Counted from the stretch's first letter, positions 16,613 through 24,861 are shown. The stretch: DNA of 64,000 nucleotides from an uncultured bacterium (GCA_947177425.1 CAMWUN010000004.1:59088-123087), one strand, 5' to 3'. Translations and numbers: made by a program. The notes: a model not told the origin generated them from the sequence alone.

Positions 16613-16755
16613 TACACAGGCCGATGCAGATGCCCGGCGGCAAAACAGCCGCTCCAAATGTCCAAAATTACCAGCCCCCCAGCCTCTAAAATTATTGCAC
16701 AAATCAGCCCCTTAAAATTCATTTATTTTTTACACCAATATGTAACCTATTCTAC

Positions 16756-16785
16756 TTGATTAATCTATATCGGCCATTATATAAT
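16756..16785 (+). promoter_or_regulatory. Sigma-A promoter of nrdD
   Basis: TTGATT (16,756-16,761) and a perfect TATAAT (16,780-16,785) are separated by 18 bases. The start codon is 52 bases further on. Confidence 0.7.
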
Positions 16786-16814
16786 ACTAAATACGCCCCT
16801 CAAAATCGGGTAGT

Positions 16815-16830
16815 ACACTATATGTAGGAG
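16815..16830 (+). promoter_or_regulatory. Possible NrdR box overlapping the nrdD ribosome site
   Basis: ACACTATATGTAGGAG matches 12 of 16 positions of the NrdR consensus ACACWATATATWGTGT, best in its left half. NrdR normally binds paired boxes; a second AT-rich candidate is about 41 bases upstream and overlaps the -10 element, but it matches poorly. The right half also forms the Shine-Dalgarno sequence. Confidence 0.35.
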
Positions 16831-16837
16831 TGATACC

Positions 16838-19000
16838 ATGAATATTATCAAACGAAGCGGAATGGAAGTTACTTTTGATTCTGTAAAGATAGAAGACGCT
16901 GTAAGGAAGGCCAACGCCAGCGTCCAGGATGAACACCGTCTGTCTGATTCGCAGATTAAAACCGTCGTTACAAATGTTACGAAGCTTTGCACGAAAATGA
17001 ATCACAGCCCTAATGTGGAAGAAATTCAGGACCTGGTGGAAGAGGAAATCATGAAGCAGAAGACCTACCGTCTGGCGTCCAATTATATTACCTACCGCTA
17101 CAAAAGGGAACTTGTCCGTAAATCAAATTCCACGGATGAGCAGATTCTTTCCCTTCTTGAATGCAACAATGAAGAGGTCCTGCAGGAGAACTCAAACAAA
17201 AACCCCATTGTCAACAGTGTGCAACGGGATTATATGGCCGGAGAGGTCAGCAAGGACATTACCCGCCGTTTCCTTCTTCCTGCCGACATCGTGGATGCCC
17301 ACGAAAAAGGACTGATTCATTTCCACGATTCCGATTATTTTGCACAACATATGCACAACTGCTGTCTTGTCAACTTAGAGGATATGCTCCAGAACGGAAC
17401 CATTATCAGCGAGACTATGATTGAAAAACCCCGCAGTTTTTCCACGGCCTGCAATGTGGCTACCCAGGCAATCGCCCAGATTGCCAGTTCCCAATATGGC
17501 GGGCAGAGCATCACTCTGTCCCATCTTGCGCCTTTTGTACAGGTAAGCCGTGAAAAATTCCGCAGGGAAGTGCGTCAGGAACTTGAGTCACAGGGTTTTG
17601 AAGCCACTGACGAAATGGTTGCAAAGATGGCTGAAATGCGGGTAGTCCGGGAAATCAAGCAGGGCGTACAGATGATTCAGTATCAGGTCATAACCCTGAT
17701 GACCACCAACGGGCAGGCACCCTTTGTTACGGTCTTTATGTATTTGAACGAAGTACCGGAGGGACAGCTCCGGGATGACCTTGCCCTTATTATAAAGGAA
17801 ATGCTCCTTCAGCGTATCCAGGGCGTTAAAAACGAGCAGGGCATTTACATTACCCCTGCTTTCCCCAAACTGATTTATGTCCTGGAGGAAAACAATATTG
17901 AAGAGGGAACCCCTTACTGGGAGCTGACGAACCTTGCCGCCCGCTGTACAGCTAAACGTATGGTTCCTGACTACATTTCAGAAAAAATTATTAAGAAATT
18001 AAAAGATGGCAACTGCTATCCCTGCATGGGATGCCGTTCTTTCCTGACCCCTTATAAAGATGAAAACGGACAATACAAATTTTACGGAAGGTTCAACCAG
18101 GGAGTCGTCACCTTAAATCTGGTGGATGCTGCCTGTTCCTCCGGCGGCAATATGGTGAAATTCTGGCGAATCATGGACGAACGGCTGGAATTGTGCAAAC
18201 GCGCCCTTATGTGCCGTCATGACCGCCTGAAAGGGACTTTGTCCGACGCAGCGCCCATTCTTTGGCAGAACGGCGCCCTTGCCCGTCTGAATAAAGGGGA
18301 AAGTATTGACAGGCTCCTTTATGGCGGCTATTCCACCATTTCCTTAGGTTACGCAGGGCTTTGCGAATGCGTACGCTATATGACCGGGCGCTCCCATACA
18401 GACCCGGAGTCCACGCCTTTTGCATTAGAGGTGATGAATTACTTAAATGACACCTGCCATAAATGGGCGGATGAGACGAATATTGCTTTTAGCCTCTACG
18501 GAACCCCCTTAGAGTCCACCACCTACAAATTTGCCAAGTGTCTCCAGAAGCGGTTTGGGATCATCCCCAAAGTAACCGACAAAAATTATATTACAAACAG
18601 TTATCACATTCACGTCACCGAACCGGTCAACGCTTTTGATAAGCTTTCTTTTGAAGCACAGTTTCAGGAGCTGTCGCCGGGAGGCGCCATCAGTTATGTG
18701 GAAGTGCCCAACATGCAGGATAATATCGAAGCTGTTCTCTCCGTAATGCAGCATATTTATGACCATATCATGTATGCAGAACTGAATACCAAAAGCGATT
18801 ACTGCCAGTTATGCGGTTATAACGGCGAAATCCGGATTGTGGAAGACAATCACAAAAAGCTTGTCTGGGAATGCCCCAAATGCAAAAACCGGAATCAGGA
18901 TAAGATGAACGTGGCAAGACGCACCTGTGGCTATATCGGCACGCAGTTCTGGAACCAGGGACGCACCCAGGAAATCAGGGAGCGGGTACTGCATCTGTAA
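16838..19000 (+). CDS. nrdD: Anaerobic (class III) ribonucleoside-triphosphate reductase
   Basis: A glycyl-radical enzyme that reduces NTPs to dNTPs without oxygen. The 720 residues include an N-terminal ATP-cone (residues 1-95, MNIIKRSGMEVTFDSVKIED) that senses ATP/dATP. The central ten-stranded barrel contains FHDSDYFAQHMHNC. A C-terminal zinc site has four cysteines (656, 659, 679, 682), and the radical loop RRTCGYIG places the radical on G698. All expected elements are intact. The ATG has GGAG at eight bases. The activase gene nrdG follows after 118 bases on the same strand. Together they support DNA synthesis in a strict or facultative anaerobe. Confidence 0.97.
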   Translation: MNIIKRSGMEVTFDSVKIEDAVRKANASVQDEHRLSDSQIKTVVTNVTKLCTKMNHSPNVEEIQDLVEEEIMKQKTYRLASNYITYRYKRELVRKSNSTDEQILSLLECNNEEVLQENSNKNPIVNSVQRDYMAGEVSKDITRRFLLPADIVDAHEKGLIHFHDSDYFAQHMHNCCLVNLEDMLQNGTIISETMIEKPRSFSTACNVATQAIAQIASSQYGGQSITLSHLAPFVQVSREKFRREVRQELESQGFEATDEMVAKMAEMRVVREIKQGVQMIQYQVITLMTTNGQAPFVTVFMYLNEVPEGQLRDDLALIIKEMLLQRIQGVKNEQGIYITPAFPKLIYVLEENNIEEGTPYWELTNLAARCTAKRMVPDYISEKIIKKLKDGNCYPCMGCRSFLTPYKDENGQYKFYGRFNQGVVTLNLVDAACSSGGNMVKFWRIMDERLELCKRALMCRHDRLKGTLSDAAPILWQNGALARLNKGESIDRLLYGGYSTISLGYAGLCECVRYMTGRSHTDPESTPFALEVMNYLNDTCHKWADETNIAFSLYGTPLESTTYKFAKCLQKRFGIIPKVTDKNYITNSYHIHVTEPVNAFDKLSFEAQFQELSPGGAISYVEVPNMQDNIEAVLSVMQHIYDHIMYAELNTKSDYCQLCGYNGEIRIVEDNHKKLVWECPKCKNRNQDKMNVARRTCGYIGTQFWNQGRTQEIRERVLHL

Positions 19001-19118
19001 ACGGCCCGTACGGTGCTGCGCTGACAACCGGGTAAATTGCACCAGCCATATACGCCGGCAACGGCGCCAATGATGTGACAGGCCCTGTGTCTGCGCTGAC
19101 TGCCAGAAGGGAGAAAAT

Positions 19119-19634
19119 ATGAAGTATTCTAACATTAAATATTATGATATTTCAAACGGTTCCGGCGTCCGTACCAGCCTGTTTGTATCCGGCTGTACCC
19201 ATAAATGCAAGGGCTGCTTTAATAAGAAGACCTGGAATTTCAATTACGGGAAAGAGTTTACCCAGCAGACTATAGATGAGATTTTAGAGTCGGTTGCCCC
19301 TAAATATATAAGCGGGCTGACACTTTTGGGCGGAGAGCCTATGGAACCCTCCAACCAGCGTTCCCTGCTCCCTCTTCTTAGGCAGTTTAAGGAACAGTTC
19401 CCTAAAAAAAATATCTGGTGCTATACCGGATATACTTACGAAACTGACCTTTTAAACCTGGACGGGCGCGCCCGCTGTGAAGTGACAGATAAGTTTTTAA
19501 GTTATGTTGACATCCTTGTTGACGGGGAATTTGAACAGGAACTTTATGACATCAGCCTGAAATTCCGGGGAAGCCGCAACCAGCGGATTCTGCAAATCCA
19601 GCAGGAAGGCTGCCCGGAACTGTTTCCGGTTTAA
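19119..19634 (+). CDS. nrdG: Anaerobic ribonucleotide reductase activating protein
   Basis: A radical SAM enzyme that generates the glycyl radical on NrdD. The cluster motif is C26-x3-C30-x2-C33 in SGCTHKCKGCFNKKTW, the spacing typical of activases. The SAM-binding GGEP motif is in LLGGEPMEPSNQ. At 171 residues it is of normal length. AGAAGGGAGAAAAT precedes the ATG. Transcription is probably shared with nrdD, since the 118-base gap shows no clear promoter. A strong terminator follows at 19,662-19,693 and lies inside the end of the convergent ABC permease gene. Confidence 0.95.
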   Translation: MKYSNIKYYDISNGSGVRTSLFVSGCTHKCKGCFNKKTWNFNYGKEFTQQTIDEILESVAPKYISGLTLLGGEPMEPSNQRSLLPLLRQFKEQFPKKNIWCYTGYTYETDLLNLDGRARCEVTDKFLSYVDILVDGEFEQELYDISLKFRGSRNQRILQIQQEGCPELFPV

Positions 19635-19661
19635 AAAACAGACTTTCCAGATAATACCCCT

Positions 19662-19693
19662 GCGGGCCGGCCTTACGCCAGCCCGCTTTTTTT
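19662..19693 (+). terminator. Rho-independent terminator of nrdDG, inside the 3' end of a convergent gene
   Basis: A GC-rich stem (GCGGGC with GCCCGC, extended by GGCC pairing) is followed by seven T residues on the plus strand. The last codons and stop of the minus-strand permease (19,673) are encoded within the hairpin, so one sequence serves both genes. Confidence 0.8.
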
Positions 19694-20368
19694 ATAGGCA
19701 CAGCCAAACAACAAGAGGGCTGCCAGCATATTTGCGCAGATAACGAAAATATTTTCAAAGCTTACGCAAAAATCCCCTGCCTTTCCAATCAGCAGGCCAA
19801 TCTGACGGGAATACGCAATTCTAGCCACATTACTGATTGTATCATTAAACTCGGCAAGCATTGGCAGAAACGAAAAAACCAGCATAACCGGAACTGTTAT
19901 GGAGGTGGCCATCATCTGGCTCCGGCTTGCAGTTCCAATTGCGGCCCCAATCAGCAGAGATGCCAGAATTCCAGCCGCCATTATTAATAGAAAGATAATC
20001 ATTTCACGCCCCTCATGTCCTCCCGCTATTCCCAGAACCAACGCTCCTGCCAAGCAGAACAACCAGATATAGCATCCCATTGCCAGCAGGTATTCCCAGG
20101 GCTTCACCCCGGACATCATGAGCACCCGCAGAGTATTTTTTTCCTTTTCCTCAGCTATCACCGCCGCAATACTCACCAAAGGCGCCATTCCAACATACAT
20201 GGCGGAAAACATATCCGCAAAAAAGTGCGCCGGCATATCCTCTATTTTTATTGACTTTTCCATAATAACAGCCATAACCGGAAACATAATAAACTGGATA
20301 AGTATTTCTTTATTCTTTAATGTATCCTTTATCTGCTTTTGAAAAATTGCCGTTGTATTTCGCATCAT
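19673..20368 (-). CDS. ABC-2 type transporter permease
   Basis: An integral membrane subunit of 231 residues with six hydrophobic segments: VMAVIMEKSIK, MSAMYVGMAPLVSIAAVIAE, LAMGCYIWLFCLAGALVLG, MIIFLLIMAAGILASLLIG, MATSITVPVMLVFSFLPML and NIFVICANMLAALLLFG. The EEKEKNTLRVLMMSG stretch after the second helix is the coupling region typical of ABC-2 exporters. The start codon follows the ATPase stop directly, so the two form one transporter. The substrate is unknown; linkage to a LytTR regulator and a DUF3021 protein suggests a peptide or a membrane-stress role. Confidence 0.87.
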   Translation of the reverse strand: MMRNTTAIFQKQIKDTLKNKEILIQFIMFPVMAVIMEKSIKIEDMPAHFFADMFSAMYVGMAPLVSIAAVIAEEKEKNTLRVLMMSGVKPWEYLLAMGCYIWLFCLAGALVLGIAGGHEGREMIIFLLIMAAGILASLLIGAAIGTASRSQMMATSITVPVMLVFSFLPMLAEFNDTISNVARIAYSRQIGLLIGKAGDFCVSFENIFVICANMLAALLLFGCAYKKSGLA

Positions 20369-21214
20369 TTACTCAAATCCCCTTCCTGTCAATTCCATAA
20401 ACACTGTTTCCAGACTCGGTTCCGTAGAGTGAATTGTTTCCACCATTTCCTGTTCCAGATATCCTTTCACCTTGTCGGCGGATGTCCTGTTATTGGACAG
20501 TTCCACCTGCTCCCCGCCATAAAGACGTATAAGAAGCTTGTTCTGATGATTATATCTGCGGCATACCTGCTCCGGCTGCCCATACTCCACAATCATGCCC
20601 TCATGCAAAAGCGCCACATGGCTGCAAAGTTTATGGGCCTCCTCCATATTATGGGTGGTCAGAAATATGGTGGCGCCCCTGCTTCTTTCCTCACAGACCA
20701 GCTTGTGGATTTCCGCCGCTGTCACCGGATCCAGGCCGCTGGACGGCTCATCCAGAAAAAGTATCCGGGGTTCATTCATCACCGCCCTTGCCAGCAAAAG
20801 CCTGCTCCGCATCCCCTTGGACAGCTTCATCACAGGCTGCTTCCTGTCCCCATACAGTCCCACCCTGCGCAGGGCTTCGTCCGCCTTTTTTCCTGGAACG
20901 CCGTATATCCGGGTAAACAGTTTCAAATTGTCATAACAGGTCAGGCGCTCATACAAGCCGAAATTGTCCATCATCATTCCCATATCCGGCAATCCCTTTT
21001 TTCCATTTCCGGCATTTTTCCCCAAAAACTGTACTTCCCCCGCCGTCTGCTTAAGCTGCCCTGTAAGAATCTTGATCAGCGTAGTTTTTCCCGCACCTGA
21101 CGGCCCCAGCAGCCCAAATATTTCCCCCTCATGAATCTTCAGATCAATACCCTTAAGCACCTCTTTTTCCCCAAACTTCTGCACAATATTTCTCATTTCA
21201 ACTGCATATTCCAT
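20369..21214 (-). CDS. ABC transporter ATP-binding protein
   Basis: The nucleotide-binding subunit of the exporter encoded with the 19,673-20,368 permease. The Walker A motif is GPSGAGKTT, the Q-loop lies in MGMMMDNFGLYERL, the signature is KLSKGMRSRLLLARA (LSKGM in place of LSGGQ), and Walker B is RILFLDEPSSGLDP with an H-loop TTHNMEEA. A C-terminal extension of about 70 residues (LIRLYGGEQVELSNNR onward) is common in ABC-2 exporter ATPases. It is the third gene of a regulator, DUF3021, ATPase, permease operon. Complete and typical. Confidence 0.93.
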   Translation of the reverse strand: MEYAVEMRNIVQKFGEKEVLKGIDLKIHEGEIFGLLGPSGAGKTTLIKILTGQLKQTAGEVQFLGKNAGNGKKGLPDMGMMMDNFGLYERLTCYDNLKLFTRIYGVPGKKADEALRRVGLYGDRKQPVMKLSKGMRSRLLLARAVMNEPRILFLDEPSSGLDPVTAAEIHKLVCEERSRGATIFLTTHNMEEAHKLCSHVALLHEGMIVEYGQPEQVCRRYNHQNKLLIRLYGGEQVELSNNRTSADKVKGYLEQEMVETIHSTEPSLETVFMELTGRGFE

Positions 21215-21247
21215 ATTAATCCATCCTTTTCTTCGCGCAAACCCTAT

Positions 21248-21718
21248 TCATTTTTGCTGTTTCAGCCTGTTAAGCGCATCTTCCATTTTCTGATTCTCTA
21301 TCCGTTCCCGAAGTATAGAAAGGGAAAGGCTTATCACAAAGCAGATTCCAAAACAGCCAAAGAACATCACCCAGGGCAGCCAGTTGTCTACTGGAAACCA
21401 GTCAAAAATCAATATATAAGCCACCATCATAATAAGAATGGAAGCCACCATCATAACACTCCTGACTGCTATCCGCATGTTTTTGATAAATACATCCGTA
21501 AAAAACAAAACTCTCATAAATACAATCCAGACCGCCGTGGAAAAGAACTGCACCATAACAGCAAGACTAAGCCCTTCTTTTCCCATGGAAAAGATACTGG
21601 AAATTTCCCTCGCCTCTTCCCCGAACATCCGGCAGAAAATGTTCAATATAATAATAGAAAACCCAAAGATTCCAAATACCTGCTCTACATAGTCAAATAT
21701 TGTTTTTTTCTCTTCCAC
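21248..21718 (-). CDS. DUF3021 family membrane protein, probable partner of the adjacent LytTR regulator
   Basis: A 156-residue protein with four hydrophobic helices (about 16-32, 50-72, 85-107, 115-135) and a charged C-terminal helix (SILRERIENQKMEDALNRL). The order and length match DUF3021 proteins, which occur with single-domain LytTR regulators and in streptococcal LytTR systems act as membrane-bound inhibitors of them. Translation starts at a GTG (21,716-21,718) directly after the TAA of the LytTR gene, with GGGGGTG six bases upstream, so it should be coupled to it. The ligand, if any, is unknown. Confidence 0.82.
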   Translation of the reverse strand: MEEKKTIFDYVEQVFGIFGFSIIILNIFCRMFGEEAREISSIFSMGKEGLSLAVMVQFFSTAVWIVFMRVLFFTDVFIKNMRIAVRSVMMVASILIMMVAYILIFDWFPVDNWLPWVMFFGCFGICFVISLSLSILRERIENQKMEDALNRLKQQK

Positions 21719-22159
21719 TTACTTCACCCCCAGCTTCTTCTTAAGCCCTTCCGCATACTGCCTGGAAACCATAACCTGTTCGCCGTTTTCCAGTGTTACC
21801 CTTATTTTCCTGTTAATATCCGCCTTTAGGGACTTGACATACTTTAGCTGAATCAGACAGGATTTATTTGCCCTGAAAAATCCAAACTCATCAAGCTGCT
21901 GTTCCAGTTCATAAAGCTTTAAACTGGATTCATAAACAGATTCCTCTGTATATATGAAAGTCTTCCTGTCCACCGATTCAAGGTAAATGACCTTAGCCAC
22001 ATCCAAAAAATAAGTCTCATCATCTTTGATTACCGTCAGCTTCTTGTCCATAACCATCAAAGTAGCCAGCATCCTCTCAACCGCCGGCGTCAGCTTCCTG
22101 CATGAGAAGGTAATCTCTATATCCTCCACATCTTCACTTATATTGATTTCTATCTTCAA
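21719..22159 (-). CDS. LytTR DNA-binding domain protein without receiver domain
   Basis: A 146-residue regulator with a short N-terminal region (EINISEDVEDIEITFS) and a full LytTR domain: VAKVIYLESVDRKTFIYT, LKLYELEQQLDEFGFFRANKS and VTLENGEQVMVSRQYAEGLKKKL. There is no receiver domain, as in the HdrR/BrsR-type regulators. I place the start at a TTG (22,159), because GGAGGCCGGGAA is directly upstream; the frame is open to 22,243. It heads an operon with the DUF3021 protein and the ABC exporter and probably activates its own promoter. Confidence 0.85.
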   Translation of the reverse strand: MKIEINISEDVEDIEITFSCRKLTPAVERMLATLMVMDKKLTVIKDDETYFLDVAKVIYLESVDRKTFIYTEESVYESSLKLYELEQQLDEFGFFRANKSCLIQLKYVKSLKADINRKIRVTLENGEQVMVSRQYAEGLKKKLGVK

Positions 22160-22360
22160 TTCCCGGCCTCCTTTTTTATTCCCACGGACAGTCACTACAG
22201 CCATATAAGCATAACCCTGGCGGCCGCCGGATCTGACTGCCAATACTATAACTCTGCCATCCCCCTACACCAGAGAATGTATACTGAACATATCATGCCC
22301 AAAAGGAAACGGCAAGATGCTTTCCCGCATGTTGCCAGATTCCTGTCCCCAAATGCCGGA

Positions 22361-22396
22361 AAAGCAGCGTGCCGTTTCCTTTGACACGCTGCTTTT
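22361..22396. terminator. Bidirectional terminator-like hairpin
   Basis: AAAGCAGCGTG pairs perfectly with CACGCTGCTTT around a 13-base loop. TTTT follows on the plus strand and a similar short T-run on the minus strand. It lies between the XRE-regulator operon and the LytTR operon, both on the minus strand. Confidence 0.65.
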
Positions 22397-22466
22397 AATT
22401 TGAAGATATTGCGGATTGTTAAGTATGTCGGGATAACGAGTAGTAATGCTTTCTACAATTTATACA

Positions 22467-22573
22467 TTACTCAGACAAAAGCTCTAATCCCTCACACCAT
22501 TTGGCCAGAGTATTATACCTGTCCTGAGCGCCATGTGTGACTGGGGAACAGAATATTTAAACAGCCTGGGCAT
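22467..22573 (-). pseudogene. Short coding-like remnant in two frames
   Basis: Two overlapping minus-strand frames look protein-like. From the ATG at 22,573 (GGGAGACTGT upstream) 29 residues begin MPRLFKYSVPQSHMALR and stop at 22,484. A second frame, which enters from a stop at 22,557 and ends at 22,467, reads VTHGAQDRYNTLAKWCEG, then LELLSE. Joined by one frameshift near 22,530 they would give one small protein of about 35 residues. It may be a decayed small gene. The rest of the 22,160-22,594 gap holds the hairpin at 22,361-22,396 and nothing else I can name. Confidence 0.3.
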
Positions 22574-22594
22574 ACAGTCTCCCTGCTGTTCTTC

Positions 22595-22933
22595 CTAAAC
22601 ACAGTTCCTGCGCGCATACATCCAGTATTTCAGTAAATATATGTGCCTGCTCTCCCACACAGACCAGAACAGTTCCACCGCCGGCACCAGCAGTTCCTCT
22701 CTTGGCACCAGCAGTTCTTCCATATGCACATCCAAAAATCTGGAAAGCGCAAACAGATGATCCACAGATGGCAGAATCTGCCCTTTAAACCAGCGGTAAA
22801 TCGGCTGGGGGCAGGACAGATTCAGCATTTTCTGAATATCCTTCACGGAATATCCCTTCTGTCTGATTAACTTTTTAAGATGAACACCCGTTCTGTCCAT
22901 ATCAATACCCGGGTAAGTATTTTTCTCTGCCAT
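22595..22933 (-). CDS. XRE-type helix-turn-helix regulator
   Basis: A 112-residue protein with a helix-turn-helix at about residues 15-70: TGVHLKKLIRQKGYSVKDIQ, then MLNLSCPQPIYRWFKGQILP and SVDHLFALSRFLDV. The recognition helix contains IYRWFKG. An aromatic-rich C-terminal segment of about 35 residues (ELFWSVWESRHIYLLKYWMY) follows; its function is unknown. The start is the ATG at 22,933 with GGGGG seven bases upstream; the frame is open further upstream but there overlaps the preceding gene. It lies 31 bases after the 544-residue gene, probably in one operon. Confidence 0.82.
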   Translation of the reverse strand: MAEKNTYPGIDMDRTGVHLKKLIRQKGYSVKDIQKMLNLSCPQPIYRWFKGQILPSVDHLFALSRFLDVHMEELLVPREELLVPAVELFWSVWESRHIYLLKYWMYARRNCV

Positions 22934-22964
22934 ATATTTCCCCCAAAGTAAATTTCCAAAATTA

Positions 22965-24599
22965 TCAAAGATACACGTCCGCATCCAATCCCTGTACACT
23001 TTCCGCCTTGTCCCAATAATAATCAAGGGCCTGCATATTGGCAAACATATTTCTGCAAAAAGTATATCCGTCCTTCTTCCCGCAATTGACATTAAAAAGA
23101 CTGTAAATCCGCTTTATATATGCGTCGTCCATAATCCTTTCAAAGATTATGTCCCATACATTTTCAGATAGCAGAATATCCTGATTATTGCATATAAAAT
23201 AATTTTCCCTCTGCACACTGCCAAGAACCCGGAACTCATCAAACTCTTCTCTGGCAAACTGATGGAGCAGTCTGAAATTCTTAAGAATATCCTCTTCAAG
23301 TTCCGGTCTGACCCTGCACCCCGGTATAAAATCTATCAACTCCCTGTAGGAATTGACATCATATTTTTCTTTCTCACGAGTTTTCCTGCTCCTTCTCAGG
23401 GTATCCTGACTACACACACTGTTAACATCATCATACAAAACAGATTGCAGGATATCTCTATTTCCTTTTTCTTCCGCTTCCTTTAACAGTCTTTCCAAAA
23501 GGGAAGATACGTCACACTGGTTTTTGAATACCTCCTGGCAGTCTTCCAAAATCCTTTCCTGCGGATAAAAGGCATTTACGTTTCTGTTCCCTGCCCCGCA
23601 GAGAAGCCCCATAACCTTTGCAAAGGTTTTCTGTATATTGTCAACCTCTCCTGTGTCAGCATTTTCCCTGGAAAGCTTCGTATAGTCGAAAGTCTCTTTT
23701 GATTCTATGTGTAATTTGGATTCTATGATTTTCTTTAAAAACTTCTCCGGCGGTGCCTGCATACCTTCCGGACTGCTGACCACAATCCTGCACAATTCCT
23801 TAAAGTCATAGCCCATCTCCAGATATTCTTTCATATAGCAGGAAAAACCGTGCTGATTTATCTGGTAGCGGGCAAAGCATCCCATGTAATACTTTGATAT
23901 CTCTTCCCGCCCAAACTCCCTGCGCACAAAATCCCCCATCCCGGCATCTTTCGCCTCCTGTGTCAGTCTGTAAAAAGCTTCCAGCATTTTGTCCGCAGGA
24001 ACTCCCGACCGCCTTAAACGTATCAAAAGACTTTCCCTGCATGCCGTGACAGGCAGGCCAATAGGCTGCTCCAGATACTGGTTTGCCCACTCCACCGCCC
24101 TCCGGCACTGGCCCGCCGATATATCACCGGAAACCATCGCCGCGCCCGGGAAACGGTCTGTAATCAGACAGGCCGCCGCCAGCAGATAAATATGGCTGTC
24201 CTCTCCCTGGGTCTTATTCCCCCAGATGTTCACACAACAGGACGGCCCCATGACGCCATCCATACCGGAAAGACCGGCCAGCAGAATATCCGCCCCGTTG
24301 TCCTGCGCCTGGCTGCCCGGCAGATAGGCATGAATATCCCCATAAAGCGTATAGTTTTCCGTATTTGCCCCTGTACGCATGTCGCCAACGGAATTCCAGC
24401 CATGACAGCCTGCTCCAAAAAGATTTTCCCTGTCCTTTGCTCTCACTGCATAAAAATAACGCAGACCGTTTCTCTCTGCTTCTATCCTGTCCATAAACAC
24501 ATAATTGTCAATTAAACGTAAAGATTCCTGATATACACTTTTCCATTTATCCGGCGGAATTCTCTGTGGAATAATTATCAGGTCTATAAAAATACCCAT
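22965..24599 (-). CDS. Protein of unknown function, 544 residues
   Basis: I do not recognise a family. The protein is soluble in appearance, with no signal peptide or membrane helix. The first 190 residues look alpha/beta (GIFIDLIIIPQRIPPDKW, LLAGLSGMDGVMGPSCCVNIWGN), with a conserved-looking stretch SGDISAGQCRRAVEWANQYL and GLPVTACRESLLIRL. The remaining 350 residues are helical, charged and rich in Glu, Lys and Arg. Ten or so cysteines are scattered without a metal-site pattern. GGAGG lies eight bases before the ATG, and a promoter (ATGACA-17-TAAAAT) is at 24,635-24,663. It is co-transcribed with an XRE regulator, an arrangement seen in stress or toxin-related loci, but no such function can be claimed. 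Confidence 0.7.
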   Translation of the reverse strand: MGIFIDLIIIPQRIPPDKWKSVYQESLRLIDNYVFMDRIEAERNGLRYFYAVRAKDRENLFGAGCHGWNSVGDMRTGANTENYTLYGDIHAYLPGSQAQDNGADILLAGLSGMDGVMGPSCCVNIWGNKTQGEDSHIYLLAAACLITDRFPGAAMVSGDISAGQCRRAVEWANQYLEQPIGLPVTACRESLLIRLRRSGVPADKMLEAFYRLTQEAKDAGMGDFVRREFGREEISKYYMGCFARYQINQHGFSCYMKEYLEMGYDFKELCRIVVSSPEGMQAPPEKFLKKIIESKLHIESKETFDYTKLSRENADTGEVDNIQKTFAKVMGLLCGAGNRNVNAFYPQERILEDCQEVFKNQCDVSSLLERLLKEAEEKGNRDILQSVLYDDVNSVCSQDTLRRSRKTREKEKYDVNSYRELIDFIPGCRVRPELEEDILKNFRLLHQFAREEFDEFRVLGSVQRENYFICNNQDILLSENVWDIIFERIMDDAYIKRIYSLFNVNCGKKDGYTFCRNMFANMQALDYYWDKAESVQGLDADVYL

Positions 24600-24634
24600 C
24601 TATAGCCTCCTTCTGTATTTTTACTTCTGCCATG

Positions 24635-24663
24635 ATTTTATTATTCCAGGGTCTAATTGTCAT
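24635..24663 (-). promoter_or_regulatory. Sigma-A promoter of the 544-residue gene and XRE regulator
   Basis: ATGACA and TAAAAT on the minus strand are spaced by 17 bases, about 40 bases before the start at 24,599. Confidence 0.6.
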
Positions 24664-24714
24664 TGGACAAAAAATCCAAAAAAAGATAATTATGGTTCGG
24701 TTTATTGCTTCAAT

Positions 24715-24861
24715 CTACATATATTCCTCACGTATTTTATCAACCAGTTCCATGTCGGCAGGCAGCCATTCTACACTGTCCAAAGCTGCTTTTGTCAGCC
24801 ACTTTGCTTCTTCACATACTCCCAAAACTCTTCCGTCCCTGACCAGTACTTTATCCCCCAA
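24715..24861 (-). CDS. Candidate small protein overlapping the end of the kinase-like gene
   Basis: In a different minus-strand frame from the kinase-like gene, 48 codons from a TTG (24,861; GGAG about ten bases upstream) read GDKVLVRDGRVLGVCEEAKW and continue LTKAALDSVEWLPADMELVD, KIREEYM. The composition looks strongly protein-like, and 80 bases lie beyond the kinase stop, where no other gene would explain it. It could be a genuine small gene or the tail of an older reading frame. The overlap with the kinase-like gene is about 67 bases. Confidence 0.4.
   Translation of the reverse strand: MGDKVLVRDGRVLGVCEEAKWLTKAALDSVEWLPADMELVDKIREEYM

Noticed and set aside
20339..21100. Plus-strand ORF of 253 codons opposite the ABC ATPase
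   Set aside because: The minus strand holds intact Walker A, signature and Walker B motifs; the opposite frame is a His/Pro-rich shadow.
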